Part shown: positions 8,755 to 16,544 of the stretch, piece after piece
Numbering within the stretch: position 1 is the stretch's first letter
Layout: the number at the start of each line of letters is the position of its first letter
Source: Leucobacter edaphi
GTDB taxonomy: Bacteria; Actinomycetota; Actinomycetes; Actinomycetales; Microbacteriaceae
Direction: 5' to 3'
Assembly: GCF_016522535.1 (NCBI RefSeq)
Contig: NZ_JAEHOI010000002.1
Location: 186,001-250,000 of the forward strand
DNA length: 64,000 nucleotides
The notes under the pieces: model-generated
Database searches by the model: none
Told to the model about the DNA's origin: nothing
What the model saw: only the letters and a program-made list of their open reading frames with translations
Program-made: the position numbers and the translations under genes

Positions 8755-9363
8755 ATGACCGAAACCTCACGCACCGCCGCGCTCGAGCGTTCCACGAGCG
8801 AGTCGCAGATCAGCCTCCGCGTCAATCTCGACGGAACAGGCCAGTCCGACATCCATACCGGCGTGCCGTTCTTCGATCACATGCTCACCGCCTTCGCGCG
8901 GCACTCGCTCACCGACCTCACCGTGCACGCCAAGGGTGACATCCACATCGACGTGCACCACACGGTCGAGGACACGGGGATCCTGCTCGGCCAGGCCATC
9001 CTCGAGGCGCTGGGAGACAAGGCCGGGATCACTCGCTACGGCGACGCGCTCGTGCCGCTCGACGAGGCGGTCGCGCAGGCCGTCATCGATATCTCGGGCC
9101 GCCCGTATCTCGTGCACTCCGGCGAGCCGACCGGCTTCGAATTCCACCTGATCGGCGGCCACTTCACGGGCTCGATGGTGCGTCACTTCTTCGAGGCGCT
9201 CGTGCTGAACGCGCGCCTCACCGTGCACCTGAAGCTCATCGAGGGCCGCGATCCGCATCACATCGCGGAGGCCGAGTTCAAGGCGTTCGCGCGTGCGTTC
9301 CGCCAGGCCAAGGCGTTCGACCCGCTCGAGACGGGGATCCCGTCGACCAAGGGCGCACTGTGA
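8755..9363 (+). CDS. hisB: Imidazoleglycerol-phosphate dehydratase
   Basis: Manganese-dependent dehydration of imidazole-glycerol phosphate in histidine synthesis. 202 residues is the normal length of the single-function enzyme. The metal-binding motifs [24 protein letters not shown] and [15 protein letters not shown] are intact. The ATG at 8755 follows a TAGACT box, again with no SD. Its TGA overlaps the GTG of hisH (GTGA), so HisB and HisH are translationally coupled. Confidence 0.96.
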   Translation: MTETSRTAALERSTSESQISLRVNLDGTGQSDIHTGVPFFDHMLTAFARHSLTDLTVHAKGDIHIDVHHTVEDTGILLGQAILEALGDKAGITRYGDALVPLDEAVAQAVIDISGRPYLVHSGEPTGFEFHLIGGHFTGSMVRHFFEALVLNARLTVHLKLIEGRDPHHIAEAEFKAFARAFRQAKAFDPLETGIPSTKGAL

Positions 9364-10004
9364 CGGCTGCCGCGCCCGCGAAGCGGGTGGCCGTCCTCGA
9401 CTACGGCTCAGGCAACGTGCACTCCGCGGTGAAGGCGCTCGCCAAGGCCGGCGCCGAGGTCGAGCTGACCAGGGATCCCGCGGCGGTGCTCGCTGCCGAC
9501 GGGCTCCTCGTTCCCGGCGTCGGCGCGTTCGACGCGGTGATGGCCCAGCTGCGCGCGGTCCGCGGCGACGAGCTGATCGATCGCCGCCTCGCAGGCGGCC
9601 GACCGGTGCTCGGCATCTGTGTCGGCGAGCAGATCATGTTCGAGCGCGGGATCGAGCGCGGGATCGAGACCGAGGGGCTCGGGCAGTGGCCGGGCACGGT
9701 CCGCGAGCTGTCGGCCGACGTGCTGCCGCACATGGGCTGGAACACGGTCGAGGCCCCCGAGGGATCGGTGCTGTTCGACGGAATCGCCGATGAGCGGTTC
9801 TATTTCGTGCACAGCAACGCCGCAGTGGACTGGACGCTCGAGGGACGCAACGAGGCCACGCGGCCGCTCGTGACGTGGGCGGATCACGGCGAGCGCTTCG
9901 TCGCAGCCGTCGAGAACGGCCCGCTCTCTGCGACGCAGTTCCACCCGGAGAAGTCGGGTGAGGCGGGCATCCAGCTGCTGCGCAACTGGATCGCCTCCTT
10001 CTGA
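9360..10004 (+). CDS. hisH: Imidazole glycerol phosphate synthase, glutaminase subunit
   Basis: Class I glutamine amidotransferase that supplies ammonia to HisF. 214 residues with nucleophile Cys87 ([10 protein letters not shown]), and His195 and Glu197 (QFHPEKSG) completing the triad. N-terminal [11 protein letters not shown] is typical. The GTG start overlaps the hisB stop. Its partner hisF is not in the window, although HisH needs HisF to make product, so hisF must lie elsewhere. Confidence 0.95.
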   Translation: MTAAAPAKRVAVLDYGSGNVHSAVKALAKAGAEVELTRDPAAVLAADGLLVPGVGAFDAVMAQLRAVRGDELIDRRLAGGRPVLGICVGEQIMFERGIERGIETEGLGQWPGTVRELSADVLPHMGWNTVEAPEGSVLFDGIADERFYFVHSNAAVDWTLEGRNEATRPLVTWADHGERFVAAVENGPLSATQFHPEKSGEAGIQLLRNWIASF

Positions 10005-10114
10005 GCGAGCGGCCGTCACGCTGGCGCAGCGGAACGGCCGACACGACAAACGAATACCCGAACCACAGCGAAGACGAAGACCGTCCTCGTGTCACCGACT
10101 GGAGAAGCATCACA

Positions 10115-10870
10115 ATGAGCGAGCTCGCACAGGGCCCCAAGCTGGAACTGCTGCCCGCGATCGACATGGTCGACGGTCAGGCCGTGCGCCTCACCCAGGG
10201 CGAGGCCGGGACGGAGAAGGGCTACGGCAGCCCCGTCGACGCGGCCCTCGACTGGGTCGATCAGGGCGCCGAGTGGATCCACCTCGTTGACCTCGACGCC
10301 GCGTTCGGACGCGGGAGCAACGTCGACGTCGCCCGGAAGATCTTGCGGCGCACGGGCGGCAAGGTCAACGTCGAGTTCTCGGGCGGGATCCGCGACGATC
10401 GCAGCCTCGAGGCCGCCCTCGAGATGGGGGCGCGCCGCGTGAACCTCGGCACCGCCGCGCTCGAGAACCCCGAGTGGACGGCCTCGGTGATCGCGCGCTT
10501 CGGCGAGCGGATCGCGGTCGGCCTCGACGTGCGCGGCGAGACGCTCGCGTCGCGCGGCTGGACCGAGGACGCCGGCAACCTCTGGGACGTCCTCGATCGC
10601 CTCGAAGAGGCGGGCTGCCCCAGATACGTCGTCACGGACGTCACCAAGGACGGCACGATGCGCGGACCCAATGTGGAGCTCCTCGCGCGGGTGTGCGCAC
10701 GCACGGACCGCCCCGTCGTCGCCTCGGGAGGGATCTCGAGCCTCGACGACCTCGTCGCGCTGCGGGAACTCGTCCCGCAGGGCGTGGAGGGCGCGATCAT
10801 CGGCAAGGCGCTCTACGACGGGGCGTTCACACTGGCAGCCGCTCTCGACGTCTCGGGGCACTCGGCCTAG
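10115..10870 (+). CDS. hisA: HisA/PriA: ProFAR isomerase, probably also PRA isomerase (TrpF)
   Basis: A (beta/alpha)8 barrel of 251 residues isomerising ProFAR in histidine synthesis. The general acid-base aspartates are in LPAIDMVDG (N-terminal) and VTDVTKDGT. In many actinobacteria this enzyme (PriA) also does the TrpF step of tryptophan synthesis. The segment SRGWTEDAG matches the PriA-type arginine loop, which supports the dual role. The ATG at 10115 has GGAGAAGC before it. A 110-base gap after hisH holds no gene. Confidence 0.93.
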   Translation: MSELAQGPKLELLPAIDMVDGQAVRLTQGEAGTEKGYGSPVDAALDWVDQGAEWIHLVDLDAAFGRGSNVDVARKILRRTGGKVNVEFSGGIRDDRSLEAALEMGARRVNLGTAALENPEWTASVIARFGERIAVGLDVRGETLASRGWTEDAGNLWDVLDRLEEAGCPRYVVTDVTKDGTMRGPNVELLARVCARTDRPVVASGGISSLDDLVALRELVPQGVEGAIIGKALYDGAFTLAAALDVSGHSA

Positions 10871-10905
10871 CGCCCGGATCAGGAGATCCGAAGCGGCGAA
10901 CTGAC

Positions 10906-11799
10906 ATGGCAATCAAGAAGCTTCCCTCGACGGGCGATGCTCCGCGTTCGACGGGCGTCCCCGACAGTCTCGTCCCCGGGGGGCCAGCGGACTCTGCGGG
11001 CTTCCCCTGGGAGGGTCGCACCTTCGACCACCACGGCACGGCGTTCGCCGACGACGACGGCGCGACGCCCGCCGCAATCGCGGGGGCCGTCGCCGAGCTC
11101 CGGGCCGCCGTTCGCGCGGCGCAGGCCTCGGAAACCACTGATCAGGCGATGGCCGGTCTCGAACGGATCGCCGCGGCGCACGATGGCATCCTGTGCGCGT
11201 TCCGGGAGTCCCGCGTGCTCGTTCCGATGCTCGCCGAGGCCGGCGATTTCGGGACGACGCCCGAGGGCCGCACCGTCGAGAAGTCGCAGGAGCTCTCCAT
11301 CGTCACGGTGGGCGCCCCCGATGGCCGGCGCGTGCTCCCCGTGTTCAGCTCCGTCGCCGCAATGGCGAAGTGGCACCCGGAGGCGCGCCCGATCCCCGTC
11401 CCCGGCGGGCAGGCCGCGCTCGCCGCGGTGCAGGAGGAGACCGACCTCATCATCCTCGACGCTGCGAGCCCCGAGCTCGAGTACGGGGTGCGGCGGCCCG
11501 CCCTGAAGGCGATCGCACTGGGCGAGAACTACCGCCCTGCCTGGGCTGATCCGGCCGTGGAACAGGCGTTCCGCGAGTGCGTTGCTGGCGAGCCCGGCGT
11601 GACCGAGCTGGTGCTCGGCCCGGGCGATATCGAGGGGCGGCTCCTCGCTCCGGAGGTGGACGTGGTCATCCGGGTCGCGGGCGGGCTCAGCCAGGAGGAC
11701 CTGGGCGAGCTGCTCGGCCGGCTGCAGCAGCGCTTCGCCGCCTCGGAGACGATCGCGGAGCTCGTGGACTCGATGCGGCTCGTGCCGCGCGCCGAGTAG
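10906..11799 (+). CDS. SseB-family protein
   Basis: 297 residues. After a low-complexity N-terminus, the segment VPMLAEAGDFG..., VFSSVAAMAKW and PGGQAALAAV matches the SseB N-terminal domain, found in actinobacterial proteins often encoded behind hisA. The biochemical role is unknown. The ATG at 10906 is the first plausible start after hisA, with AGGAG 20 bases upstream and 35 bases between the genes, so it is probably cotranscribed with hisBHA. Family assignment is moderate to good; I do not infer a function. Confidence 0.8.
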   Translation: MAIKKLPSTGDAPRSTGVPDSLVPGGPADSAGFPWEGRTFDHHGTAFADDDGATPAAIAGAVAELRAAVRAAQASETTDQAMAGLERIAAAHDGILCAFRESRVLVPMLAEAGDFGTTPEGRTVEKSQELSIVTVGAPDGRRVLPVFSSVAAMAKWHPEARPIPVPGGQAALAAVQEETDLIILDAASPELEYGVRRPALKAIALGENYRPAWADPAVEQAFRECVAGEPGVTELVLGPGDIEGRLLAPEVDVVIRVAGGLSQEDLGELLGRLQQRFAASETIAELVDSMRLVPRAE

Positions 11800-11835
11800 C
11801 GCACGCCGCCCGGCTCCGCCCTTCCGCGGCTCCGC

Positions 11836-12162
11836 CTAAAGCAGGTTCACGAGCAGCACGTAGCAGGTGGTGCCGGTCGCGATGCTCAGCAGCGCTCGAC
11901 GCCCGAGGAACAGGTGCGTCGCGATCGTGACGGCGGAGGCGACCCCGACCATCCACGCGCGGGAGAGATCGGCGACGATCTGATCGCGGAGCACGACGCT
12001 CACGAGGATGAGCAGGATCCCCGCGGGCATCCACCGGCCGAGCGCCTGCACGAAGCGCGACTTTCTGAGCGGCTTCAGGATCGCGAACGGGAGCGCGCGC
12101 AGGCCGAGCGTGACAAGCCCGGCGATCACCACCGCGGCGATCAGGTACGGAGCCTCAGGCAT
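11836..12162 (-). CDS. azlD: AzlD/BrnE-like branched-chain amino acid exporter, small subunit
   Basis: 108 hydrophobic residues with about four membrane segments, and the family pattern TLGLRALPFAIL and WMPAGILLILV. AzlD is the small partner of AzlC in exporters of branched-chain amino acids and methionine (BrnFE of Corynebacterium). The ATG at 12162 overlaps the azlC stop by 8 bases, giving coupled translation. An upstream in-frame ATG at 12195 would lie deeper inside azlC and is less likely. Confidence 0.9.
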   Translation of the reverse strand: MPEAPYLIAAVVIAGLVTLGLRALPFAILKPLRKSRFVQALGRWMPAGILLILVSVVLRDQIVADLSRAWMVGVASAVTIATHLFLGRRALLSIATGTTCYVLLVNLL

Positions 12163-13027
12163 CGCTTCCCTCCGCACCCGTGCGTCCCGCGGCATCCGCG
12201 TCGCGCCGCCTGGCGCCGAGCGCGTAGCGAACCGCGAGCAGCACCGTGTACAGGATCAGCGCGACGAGCATGCTCTGCCCCGGGGCCGCGAGCATCGCCA
12301 CGCCGACCGACAGTCCGGCGAGGAGCACCGCGGGGATCTCGCGCCGGCTCCGCACCGCGTCGAGCGTCATCACGATGAAGAGCGAGGTGAGCGCGAACTC
12401 GAAGCCCTCGATCGGCGCCGGGAGGGCGTTCGCGATCGCGATCCCGATCAGGCCGCCGACCACCCAGTACGCCTGCATCATGAGCTGGCCAGTGACAATG
12501 CGGGCGGAGGAGATCTTCTCCTCGGGCATGAGCACGTACGTGGCGTAGGCCTCGTCGATCATCGCGTAGGTCGCGTACGCCCGCGGGAGTCCCTTGCGCA
12601 CCTTCGTGATCGGGAACGACAGGGCGTAGAAGACGTGCCGGAAGTTCACGGCGAACACGGCGACCGCGATCGTGACGAGCGGCGTCGCCGCGGCGAGGAG
12701 GCTCACGAGGAGGAGTTCGACCGAACCGGCGAAGATGCCGATCGACAGCGCGGGGGCCAGCCACCAGGGGAGCCCAGCCTGCGCGATCAGGATGCCGAGG
12801 GCGAGCCCGAGGGGGAAGATGCCGAGACCGACGCCGAGCGAGTCGGTGATCCCGGCGCGGATCCCCGCGCGCCGATCCAGCTGTGTGGCGGGGGGAGCGG
12901 CGGGCTCCGCGGCGAGCTCCGTGTCGGGCCCGGCGAGATCGGCGGGGCCCGCGGGACCTGCGGACCTCGCTGCCGGCTCCTCCGCGATGCCGGGGTTCGC
13001 CTCCTCGGCAGGGCAGGGAATGGTCAT
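12155..13027 (-). CDS. azlC: AzlC/BrnF-like branched-chain amino acid exporter, large subunit
   Basis: 290 residues. An Ala/Pro/Gly-rich N-terminus of ~60 residues precedes the AzlC domain (GITDSLGVGLGIFPLGLALG), which has several membrane helices and VNFRHVFYALSF, IDEAYATYV. It forms a two-part exporter with AzlD. The start is the ATG at 13027; an upstream in-frame ATG at 13069 would run into the regulator's promoter. A divergent Lrp gene begins 80 bases away, the same arrangement as lrp-brnFE in Corynebacterium, where Lrp activates the exporter in response to leucine or methionine. Confidence 0.92.
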   Translation of the reverse strand: MTIPCPAEEANPGIAEEPAARSAGPAGPADLAGPDTELAAEPAAPPATQLDRRAGIRAGITDSLGVGLGIFPLGLALGILIAQAGLPWWLAPALSIGIFAGSVELLLVSLLAAATPLVTIAVAVFAVNFRHVFYALSFPITKVRKGLPRAYATYAMIDEAYATYVLMPEEKISSARIVTGQLMMQAYWVVGGLIGIAIANALPAPIEGFEFALTSLFIVMTLDAVRSRREIPAVLLAGLSVGVAMLAAPGQSMLVALILYTVLLAVRYALGARRRDADAAGRTGAEGSDA

Positions 13028-13097
13028 GGCAATATTGTGACTGAAAATCACCGCAATTGTGGTGCGCAAACTGGCCTCACGGCACCGTATGCTGCAA

Positions 13098-13133
13098 GAT
13101 AATTGTGTGGATGCACTCGATCACGCAATTATC
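13098..13133. promoter_or_regulatory. Dyad over the lrp start, candidate autoregulatory Lrp site
   Basis: GATAATTGTGTG (13098-13109) and CACGCAATTATC (13122-13133) are inverted with 11 of 12 bases paired and a 12-base spacer. The dyad covers the proposed lrp start codon and lies downstream of its TATGCT -10 box (13088-13093). A regulator bound here would block its own synthesis. Confidence 0.5.
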
Positions 13134-13544
13134 ACAGAGCTTGAAGCGGACGGTCGGCTGAGCAACGTGGACCTCGCCGCCCGGATCGGCCTCACGCCAG
13201 GCCCCTGCCTGCGCCGCGTTCAGCGGCTCGAGGCCGAGGGGGTGATCCGCGGCTATCGGGCGATCGTCGATCCCGATGCGATCGGGCGCGGCTTCGAGGT
13301 GATCGTCAACGTCGACCTATCGACGCAGGAAGCGACCGCGGTCGCAGACTTCGAGCGGGATGTCACGGCGCTCGACGAGGTCGTTGAGTGCCGGCGCATG
13401 TTCGGGCGGCCCGACTACTTCATGCGGGTCGCCGTCGCCGATCTCAGCGCTTACGAGGTCTTTCTCACCCAGCGGATCATGTCGCTCACCGCGATCGGGC
13501 GTGTGAACTCGCACTTCGCGATGAAGACGCTGAAGAAGGAGTAA
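13107..13544 (+). CDS. lrp: Lrp/AsnC-family regulator of the azlCD exporter
   Basis: 145 residues with an N-terminal HTH (LDHAIITELEADGRLSNVDLAARIGLTP) and a C-terminal RAM/AsnC effector domain (VIVNVDLS to RVNSHFAMKTL). I chose GTG at 13107 because family members begin with a short LDxxDxxIL segment. ATG 13089 and GTG 13059 add residues with no counterpart and overlap the -10 region. It is divergent from azlCD, so it probably senses branched-chain amino acids or methionine and controls the exporter. Family is certain; the effector is inferred. Confidence 0.92.
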   Translation: MDALDHAIITELEADGRLSNVDLAARIGLTPGPCLRRVQRLEAEGVIRGYRAIVDPDAIGRGFEVIVNVDLSTQEATAVADFERDVTALDEVVECRRMFGRPDYFMRVAVADLSAYEVFLTQRIMSLTAIGRVNSHFAMKTLKKE

Positions 13545-13650
13545 CCCCGGCCGCGCAGGCTCGGGCGCGCCACGAACGCGCTCGCGGGCGCCGCGCTCGC
13601 GGGAGCCCCGCGGCCCGGTCGTCGCGGGTGCCACGCACGGGAACGGGCGC

Positions 13651-13679
13651 GGCCGAGGCCCCGGAGCCCGGCCTCGGCC
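13651..13679. terminator. Hairpin between convergent lrp and DUF1844 gene
   Basis: GGCCGAGGCC (13651-13660) and GGCCTCGGCC (13670-13679) pair perfectly over 10 bases with a 9-base loop. It lies between two convergent genes and could stop transcription from both sides. It lacks a T-tract. Confidence 0.5.
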
Positions 13680-13699
13680 AGTTCCGGTGCGCGTGCGGC

Positions 13700-14089
13700 T
13701 CAGATGACGGAGCCGGTGTACTTCTCGCCGGGGCCGGCGCCGGGAGCGTCCTGGATCGTCGAGGCCTCGCGGAACGCGAGCTGCACGGACCGCAGGCCGT
13801 CGCGCAGGCTGCGCGCGTGCATGTCGCTGACCTCGGGGGCAGCTGCTGTGATGAGGCCGGCGAGCGCGTTGATGAGCTTGCGCGCCTCGTCGAGGTCGAT
13901 CTGCTGCTCGGGATCGTCGGCGAGGCCGACCTTGACCGCTGCGGCACTGAGGAGGTGGACGGCGGCGGTCGTGATGACCTCGACCGCGGCGACGTCGGCG
14001 ATGTCGCGCGTGGCCTGCTCGGCGTCGACGGCTGCGGAGCCCGCGCCCTCGGCGGGGTTCGACTGGGGCTCGGGGGTGGTGTCGCTCAT
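13700..14089 (-). CDS. DUF1844 family protein
   Basis: 129 residues, acidic and alanine-rich, with the DUF1844 core (IADVAAVEVITTAAVHLLSAAAVKVGL to KLINALAGLI). The hydrophobic central stretch may be an amphipathic or membrane-associated helix pair. The function is unknown. Its divergent position next to infC is conserved across actinobacteria, so it may be linked to translation, but this is only a neighbourhood argument. Confidence 0.88.
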   Translation of the reverse strand: MSDTTPEPQSNPAEGAGSAAVDAEQATRDIADVAAVEVITTAAVHLLSAAAVKVGLADDPEQQIDLDEARKLINALAGLITAAAPEVSDMHARSLRDGLRSVQLAFREASTIQDAPGAGPGEKYTGSVI

Positions 14090-14119
14090 GCTGTCCTGTC
14101 TCCTGGCGCGGTCCTGTGA

Positions 14120-14154
14120 TAGTATTGCCGTTGGTTCTCGGCGTCTTGCCGAGA
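14120..14154 (+). promoter_or_regulatory. infC promoter -10 box and 5' leader hairpin
   Basis: A TAGTAT -10 box (14120-14125) is followed by a perfect 7-bp hairpin, TCTCGGC (14136-14142) and GCCGAGA (14148-14154) with a 5-base loop. This starts a leader of about 195 bases before infC, long enough for ribosomal-protein autoregulation. Confidence 0.5.
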
Positions 14155-14328
14155 TTCGGAAGTGGAGTTTCTCCCACCCGGCACCGCTCCAAGGTTACCG
14201 GGTAGTTCGCACCCCGCCGTTCTGCGGCAGCTCAGCAAAGGGTGTGGGAACGCGCGTGCGCGGTCCGAGCTCCTCCTCCGATGTTCTCTTGCGAGAGCAC
14301 CTCACCCCCGAGATCAGAGGAGCCGGCG

Positions 14329-14922
14329 ATCAGCGATCCCCGTACGAATGACAGAATCCGCGTCCCCGAAGTGCGCCTGGTTGGACCCAGTGGCGAGCAG
14401 GTCGGTGTCGTGCCGATCGAGACCGCGCTGCGCCTGGCGGCAGATGCCGATCTCGATCTCGTAGAGGTTGCCCCGAACTCGAAGCCCCCCGTGGCGAAGA
14501 TCATGGACTTCGGCAAGTTCAAGTACGAGGCTGCCCAGAAGCAGAAGGAAGCCCGTCGCAACCAGGCGAACACCATCCTCAAGGAGGTTCGTTTCCGCCT
14601 GAAGATCGACAAGCACGACTACGAGACCAAGACGAAGCGTGCCGTCGGGTTCCTCTCGCAGGGCGACAAGGTCAAGGCGATGATCCTGTTCCGCGGCCGC
14701 GAGCAGTCGCGTCCCGAGATGGGCGTCCGCCTGCTGCAGCAGTTCGCGGAGGACATCGCGGAGTTCGGCACGGTCGAATCCTCGCCTCGGATCGACGGCC
14801 GCAACATGGTCATGGTGATCGCCCCGCTCAAGAACAAGTCGGAGGCGAAGGCGGAGCAGAACGCCCGCCGCGCGGAGGAGAAGGCGAGCCGCAAGGCCGC
14901 CGCCGGATCCACCGACGAGTAA
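14329..14922 (+). CDS. infC: Translation initiation factor IF-3, AUC start
   Basis: 197 residues. IF-3 binds the 30S subunit and checks the start codon and initiator tRNA. The N-domain ([21 protein letters not shown]), linker ([17 protein letters not shown]) and C-domain ([20 protein letters not shown]) are all present, with a charged tail. The family N-terminus starts at ISDPRTND, whose first codon is ATC at 14329, with AGAGGAG 6-7 bases before it. The in-frame ATG at 14281 would add 16 unrelated residues and has no SD. Rare infC start codons allow IF-3 to repress its own translation in E. coli. It heads infC-rpmI-rplT. Confidence 0.93.
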   Translation: MSDPRTNDRIRVPEVRLVGPSGEQVGVVPIETALRLAADADLDLVEVAPNSKPPVAKIMDFGKFKYEAAQKQKEARRNQANTILKEVRFRLKIDKHDYETKTKRAVGFLSQGDKVKAMILFRGREQSRPEMGVRLLQQFAEDIAEFGTVESSPRIDGRNMVMVIAPLKNKSEAKAEQNARRAEEKASRKAAAGSTDE

Positions 14923-14997
14923 TTTTTCGGCCCGCTGGAGACAGCGAAGCCGAGCACAACGCAGCCGTCAAGGCGCGCACATAACAAGGAGAAATCG

Positions 14998-15192
14998 ATG
15001 CCCAAGCAGAAGACCCACTCGGGTGCCAAGAAGCGCTTCAAGCTCACTGGCTCCGGCAAGCTGATGAAGCAGCAGGCCGGCATGCGCCACAACCTCGAGG
15101 TCAAGGCCTCGAAGCGCAAGCGCCGCCTGAACGCCGAGCAGGTGCTCGCCAAGGGCGATGCCAAGCAGGCGATGAAGCTCCTCGGCCACTAA
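14998..15192 (+). CDS. rpmI: 50S ribosomal protein L35
   Basis: 64 residues, very basic, beginning MPKQKTHSGAKKRFK and containing the usual HNLEVKASKRKRRL segment. It is a structural protein of the large subunit. AAGGAGAAATCG precedes the ATG. It is the middle gene of the conserved infC-rpmI-rplT operon, 75 bases after infC and 49 bases before rplT. Confidence 0.97.
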   Translation: MPKQKTHSGAKKRFKLTGSGKLMKQQAGMRHNLEVKASKRKRRLNAEQVLAKGDAKQAMKLLGH

Positions 15193-15241
15193 GCCGCAAG
15201 CATCCAGCGTTTTACTGAGAGTTTTGTAAGGAAGAACTGAA

Positions 15242-15625
15242 ATGGCAAGAGTCAAGCGGGCCGTCAACGCCCACAAGAAGCGTCGCGTTATCCTCGAGCG
15301 TGCCGAGGGCTACCGCGGACAGCGTTCGCGCCTGTACCGCAAGGCCAAGGAGCAGGTCACTCACTCGCTCGTCTACGCGTACAACGATCGCCGCAAGAAG
15401 AAGGGCGACTTCCGCCGCCTGTGGATCCAGCGCATCAACGCCGGCGCCCGCGTTAACGGCCTCACCTACAACCGCTTCATCCAGGGCCTCGGCCTCGCGG
15501 GTGTCGAGGTCGACCGTCGCATGCTGTCCGAGCTCGCCACGAACGAGCCGGCCGCGTTCGCCGCGCTCGTCGAGGTCGCCAAGAAGGCTCTTCCCGAGGA
15601 CACCTCGGCTCCGAAGGCCGCGTAA
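15242..15625 (+). CDS. rplT: 50S ribosomal protein L20
   Basis: 127 residues. Begins [15 protein letters not shown] and contains [29 protein letters not shown] and TYNRFIQGL. It binds 23S rRNA early in 50S assembly, and in several bacteria represses its own operon by binding the leader. AAGGAAGAACTGAA precedes the ATG. It is the last gene of the operon, followed by a strong hairpin. Confidence 0.97.
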   Translation: MARVKRAVNAHKKRRVILERAEGYRGQRSRLYRKAKEQVTHSLVYAYNDRRKKKGDFRRLWIQRINAGARVNGLTYNRFIQGLGLAGVEVDRRMLSELATNEPAAFAALVEVAKKALPEDTSAPKAA

Positions 15626-15643
15626 GCGTCTTTCCGTCTCGTC

Positions 15644-15678
15644 GAAGGCCCCCACCGCACCAGCGGCTGGGGGCCTTC
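15644..15678 (+). terminator. Terminator after rplT
   Basis: GAAGGCCCCCA (15644-15654) pairs perfectly with TGGGGGCCTTC (15668-15678), an 11-bp stem with a 13-base loop, 18 bases after the rplT stop. The T-tract is poor, as is common in actinobacteria. Confidence 0.8.
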
Positions 15679-15715
15679 GCCGTCTCTGGGCGCCACGCCG
15701 CGCTAGGGTTGTGGA

Positions 15716-16513
15716 GTGATCGAGAACGTGAAATCGGGGCGGGTGAGGCGCGCGGCCGCGCTCGCGCGGAAGAAAGAGCGCGTCGCGCAGGGGCGCTTCC
15801 TCGTCGAGGGGCCGCAGGCGGTCCGCGAGCTGCTCGCGCATCGCCCCGAGCTCGCGGAGACGGTCTACGCGACCACGGGCACCGAGGCGTGGCAGCACGA
15901 GATCGATCAGCTCGCCTCCGACGGTGGCGTCGAACTCGAACGCGTCACCCCGGAAGTGCTCGCCGCGATGTGCGACACCGTCACCCCGCAGGGCGTCGTG
16001 GCCGTCGCCCGCACCTGGGACGCGGAGCTGGCCGAGGCGCTCGCCGGCGCGCGGCTCGTCGTCGTCATGCACGAGGTGCGGGATCCCGGGAACGCCGGAG
16101 CCGTCCTCCGCGCGGCGGACGCCGCGGGCGCCGACGCGGTCGTGTTCGCTGGCGAGAGCATCGACCCGTTCCACCCGAAGGTCGTGCGCTCCACGACCGG
16201 ATCGCTGTTCCACCTGCCCGTGTTCGTTGCCCGGGGCCTGGTGGGTGTGGTCGACGCGGCGAAGGCCGCGGGGTTGACGACCATCGCGGCGGACGTCCGC
16301 GGCGACGATCTGCTCGCCGCGCGCGCAGCGGGCGTCCTCGCCGGGCGGGTCGCGTGGGTCTTCGGCAACGAGGCGCGGGGCCTCACCGAGGGGGAGCGCG
16401 CGCTCGTCGATCGCTCGCTCCGGCTCCCGATCTACGGGGCGGCGGAGTCGTTGAATCTTGCGACCGCGGCGAGCGTGCTCATCTACGAGACCGCGTTCGC
16501 GCAGCGCGACTGA
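15716..16513 (+). CDS. SpoU/TrmH-family RNA 2'-O-methyltransferase
   Basis: 265 residues. An N-terminal substrate-binding region (KERVAQGRFLVEGPQAVREL) precedes the knotted SPOUT domain, with motif 1 EVRDPGNAGAVLRAADA, motif 2 WVFGNEARGLT and motif 3 IYGAAESLNLATAASV. It methylates a ribose in rRNA or tRNA; the target nucleotide cannot be read from the sequence. The GTG start at 15716 follows a TAGGGT box by 7 bases, suggesting its own leaderless promoter after the rplT terminator. A position behind rplT is usual. Confidence 0.92.
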   Translation: MIENVKSGRVRRAAALARKKERVAQGRFLVEGPQAVRELLAHRPELAETVYATTGTEAWQHEIDQLASDGGVELERVTPEVLAAMCDTVTPQGVVAVARTWDAELAEALAGARLVVVMHEVRDPGNAGAVLRAADAAGADAVVFAGESIDPFHPKVVRSTTGSLFHLPVFVARGLVGVVDAAKAAGLTTIAADVRGDDLLAARAAGVLAGRVAWVFGNEARGLTEGERALVDRSLRLPIYGAAESLNLATAASVLIYETAFAQRD

Positions 16514-16538
16514 ACCCCCGCCCCTCAGAGCGGGGGTT
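16513..16538. terminator. Bidirectional terminator between convergent genes
   Basis: AACCCCCGC (16513-16521) and GCGGGGGTT (16530-16538) form a perfect 9-bp stem with an 8-base loop, starting at the last base of the methyltransferase stop and ending just before the peroxidase stop. It could serve both convergent genes. Confidence 0.75.
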
Positions 16539-16544
16539 CCCGCG

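Noticed and set aside
13059-13106. Earlier starts for lrp (GTG 13059, ATG 13089)
   Set aside because: They overlap the -10 region and add residues not found in Lrp proteins.
13545-13699. Possible small gene between lrp and DUF1844
   Set aside because: The region is a GC-rich spacer between convergent genes with a 10-bp hairpin and no start with an RBS.
14281-14328. ATG start for infC at 14281
   Set aside because: It adds 16 residues unlike any IF-3 N-terminus and has no SD, while ATC 14329 has a well-placed SD.
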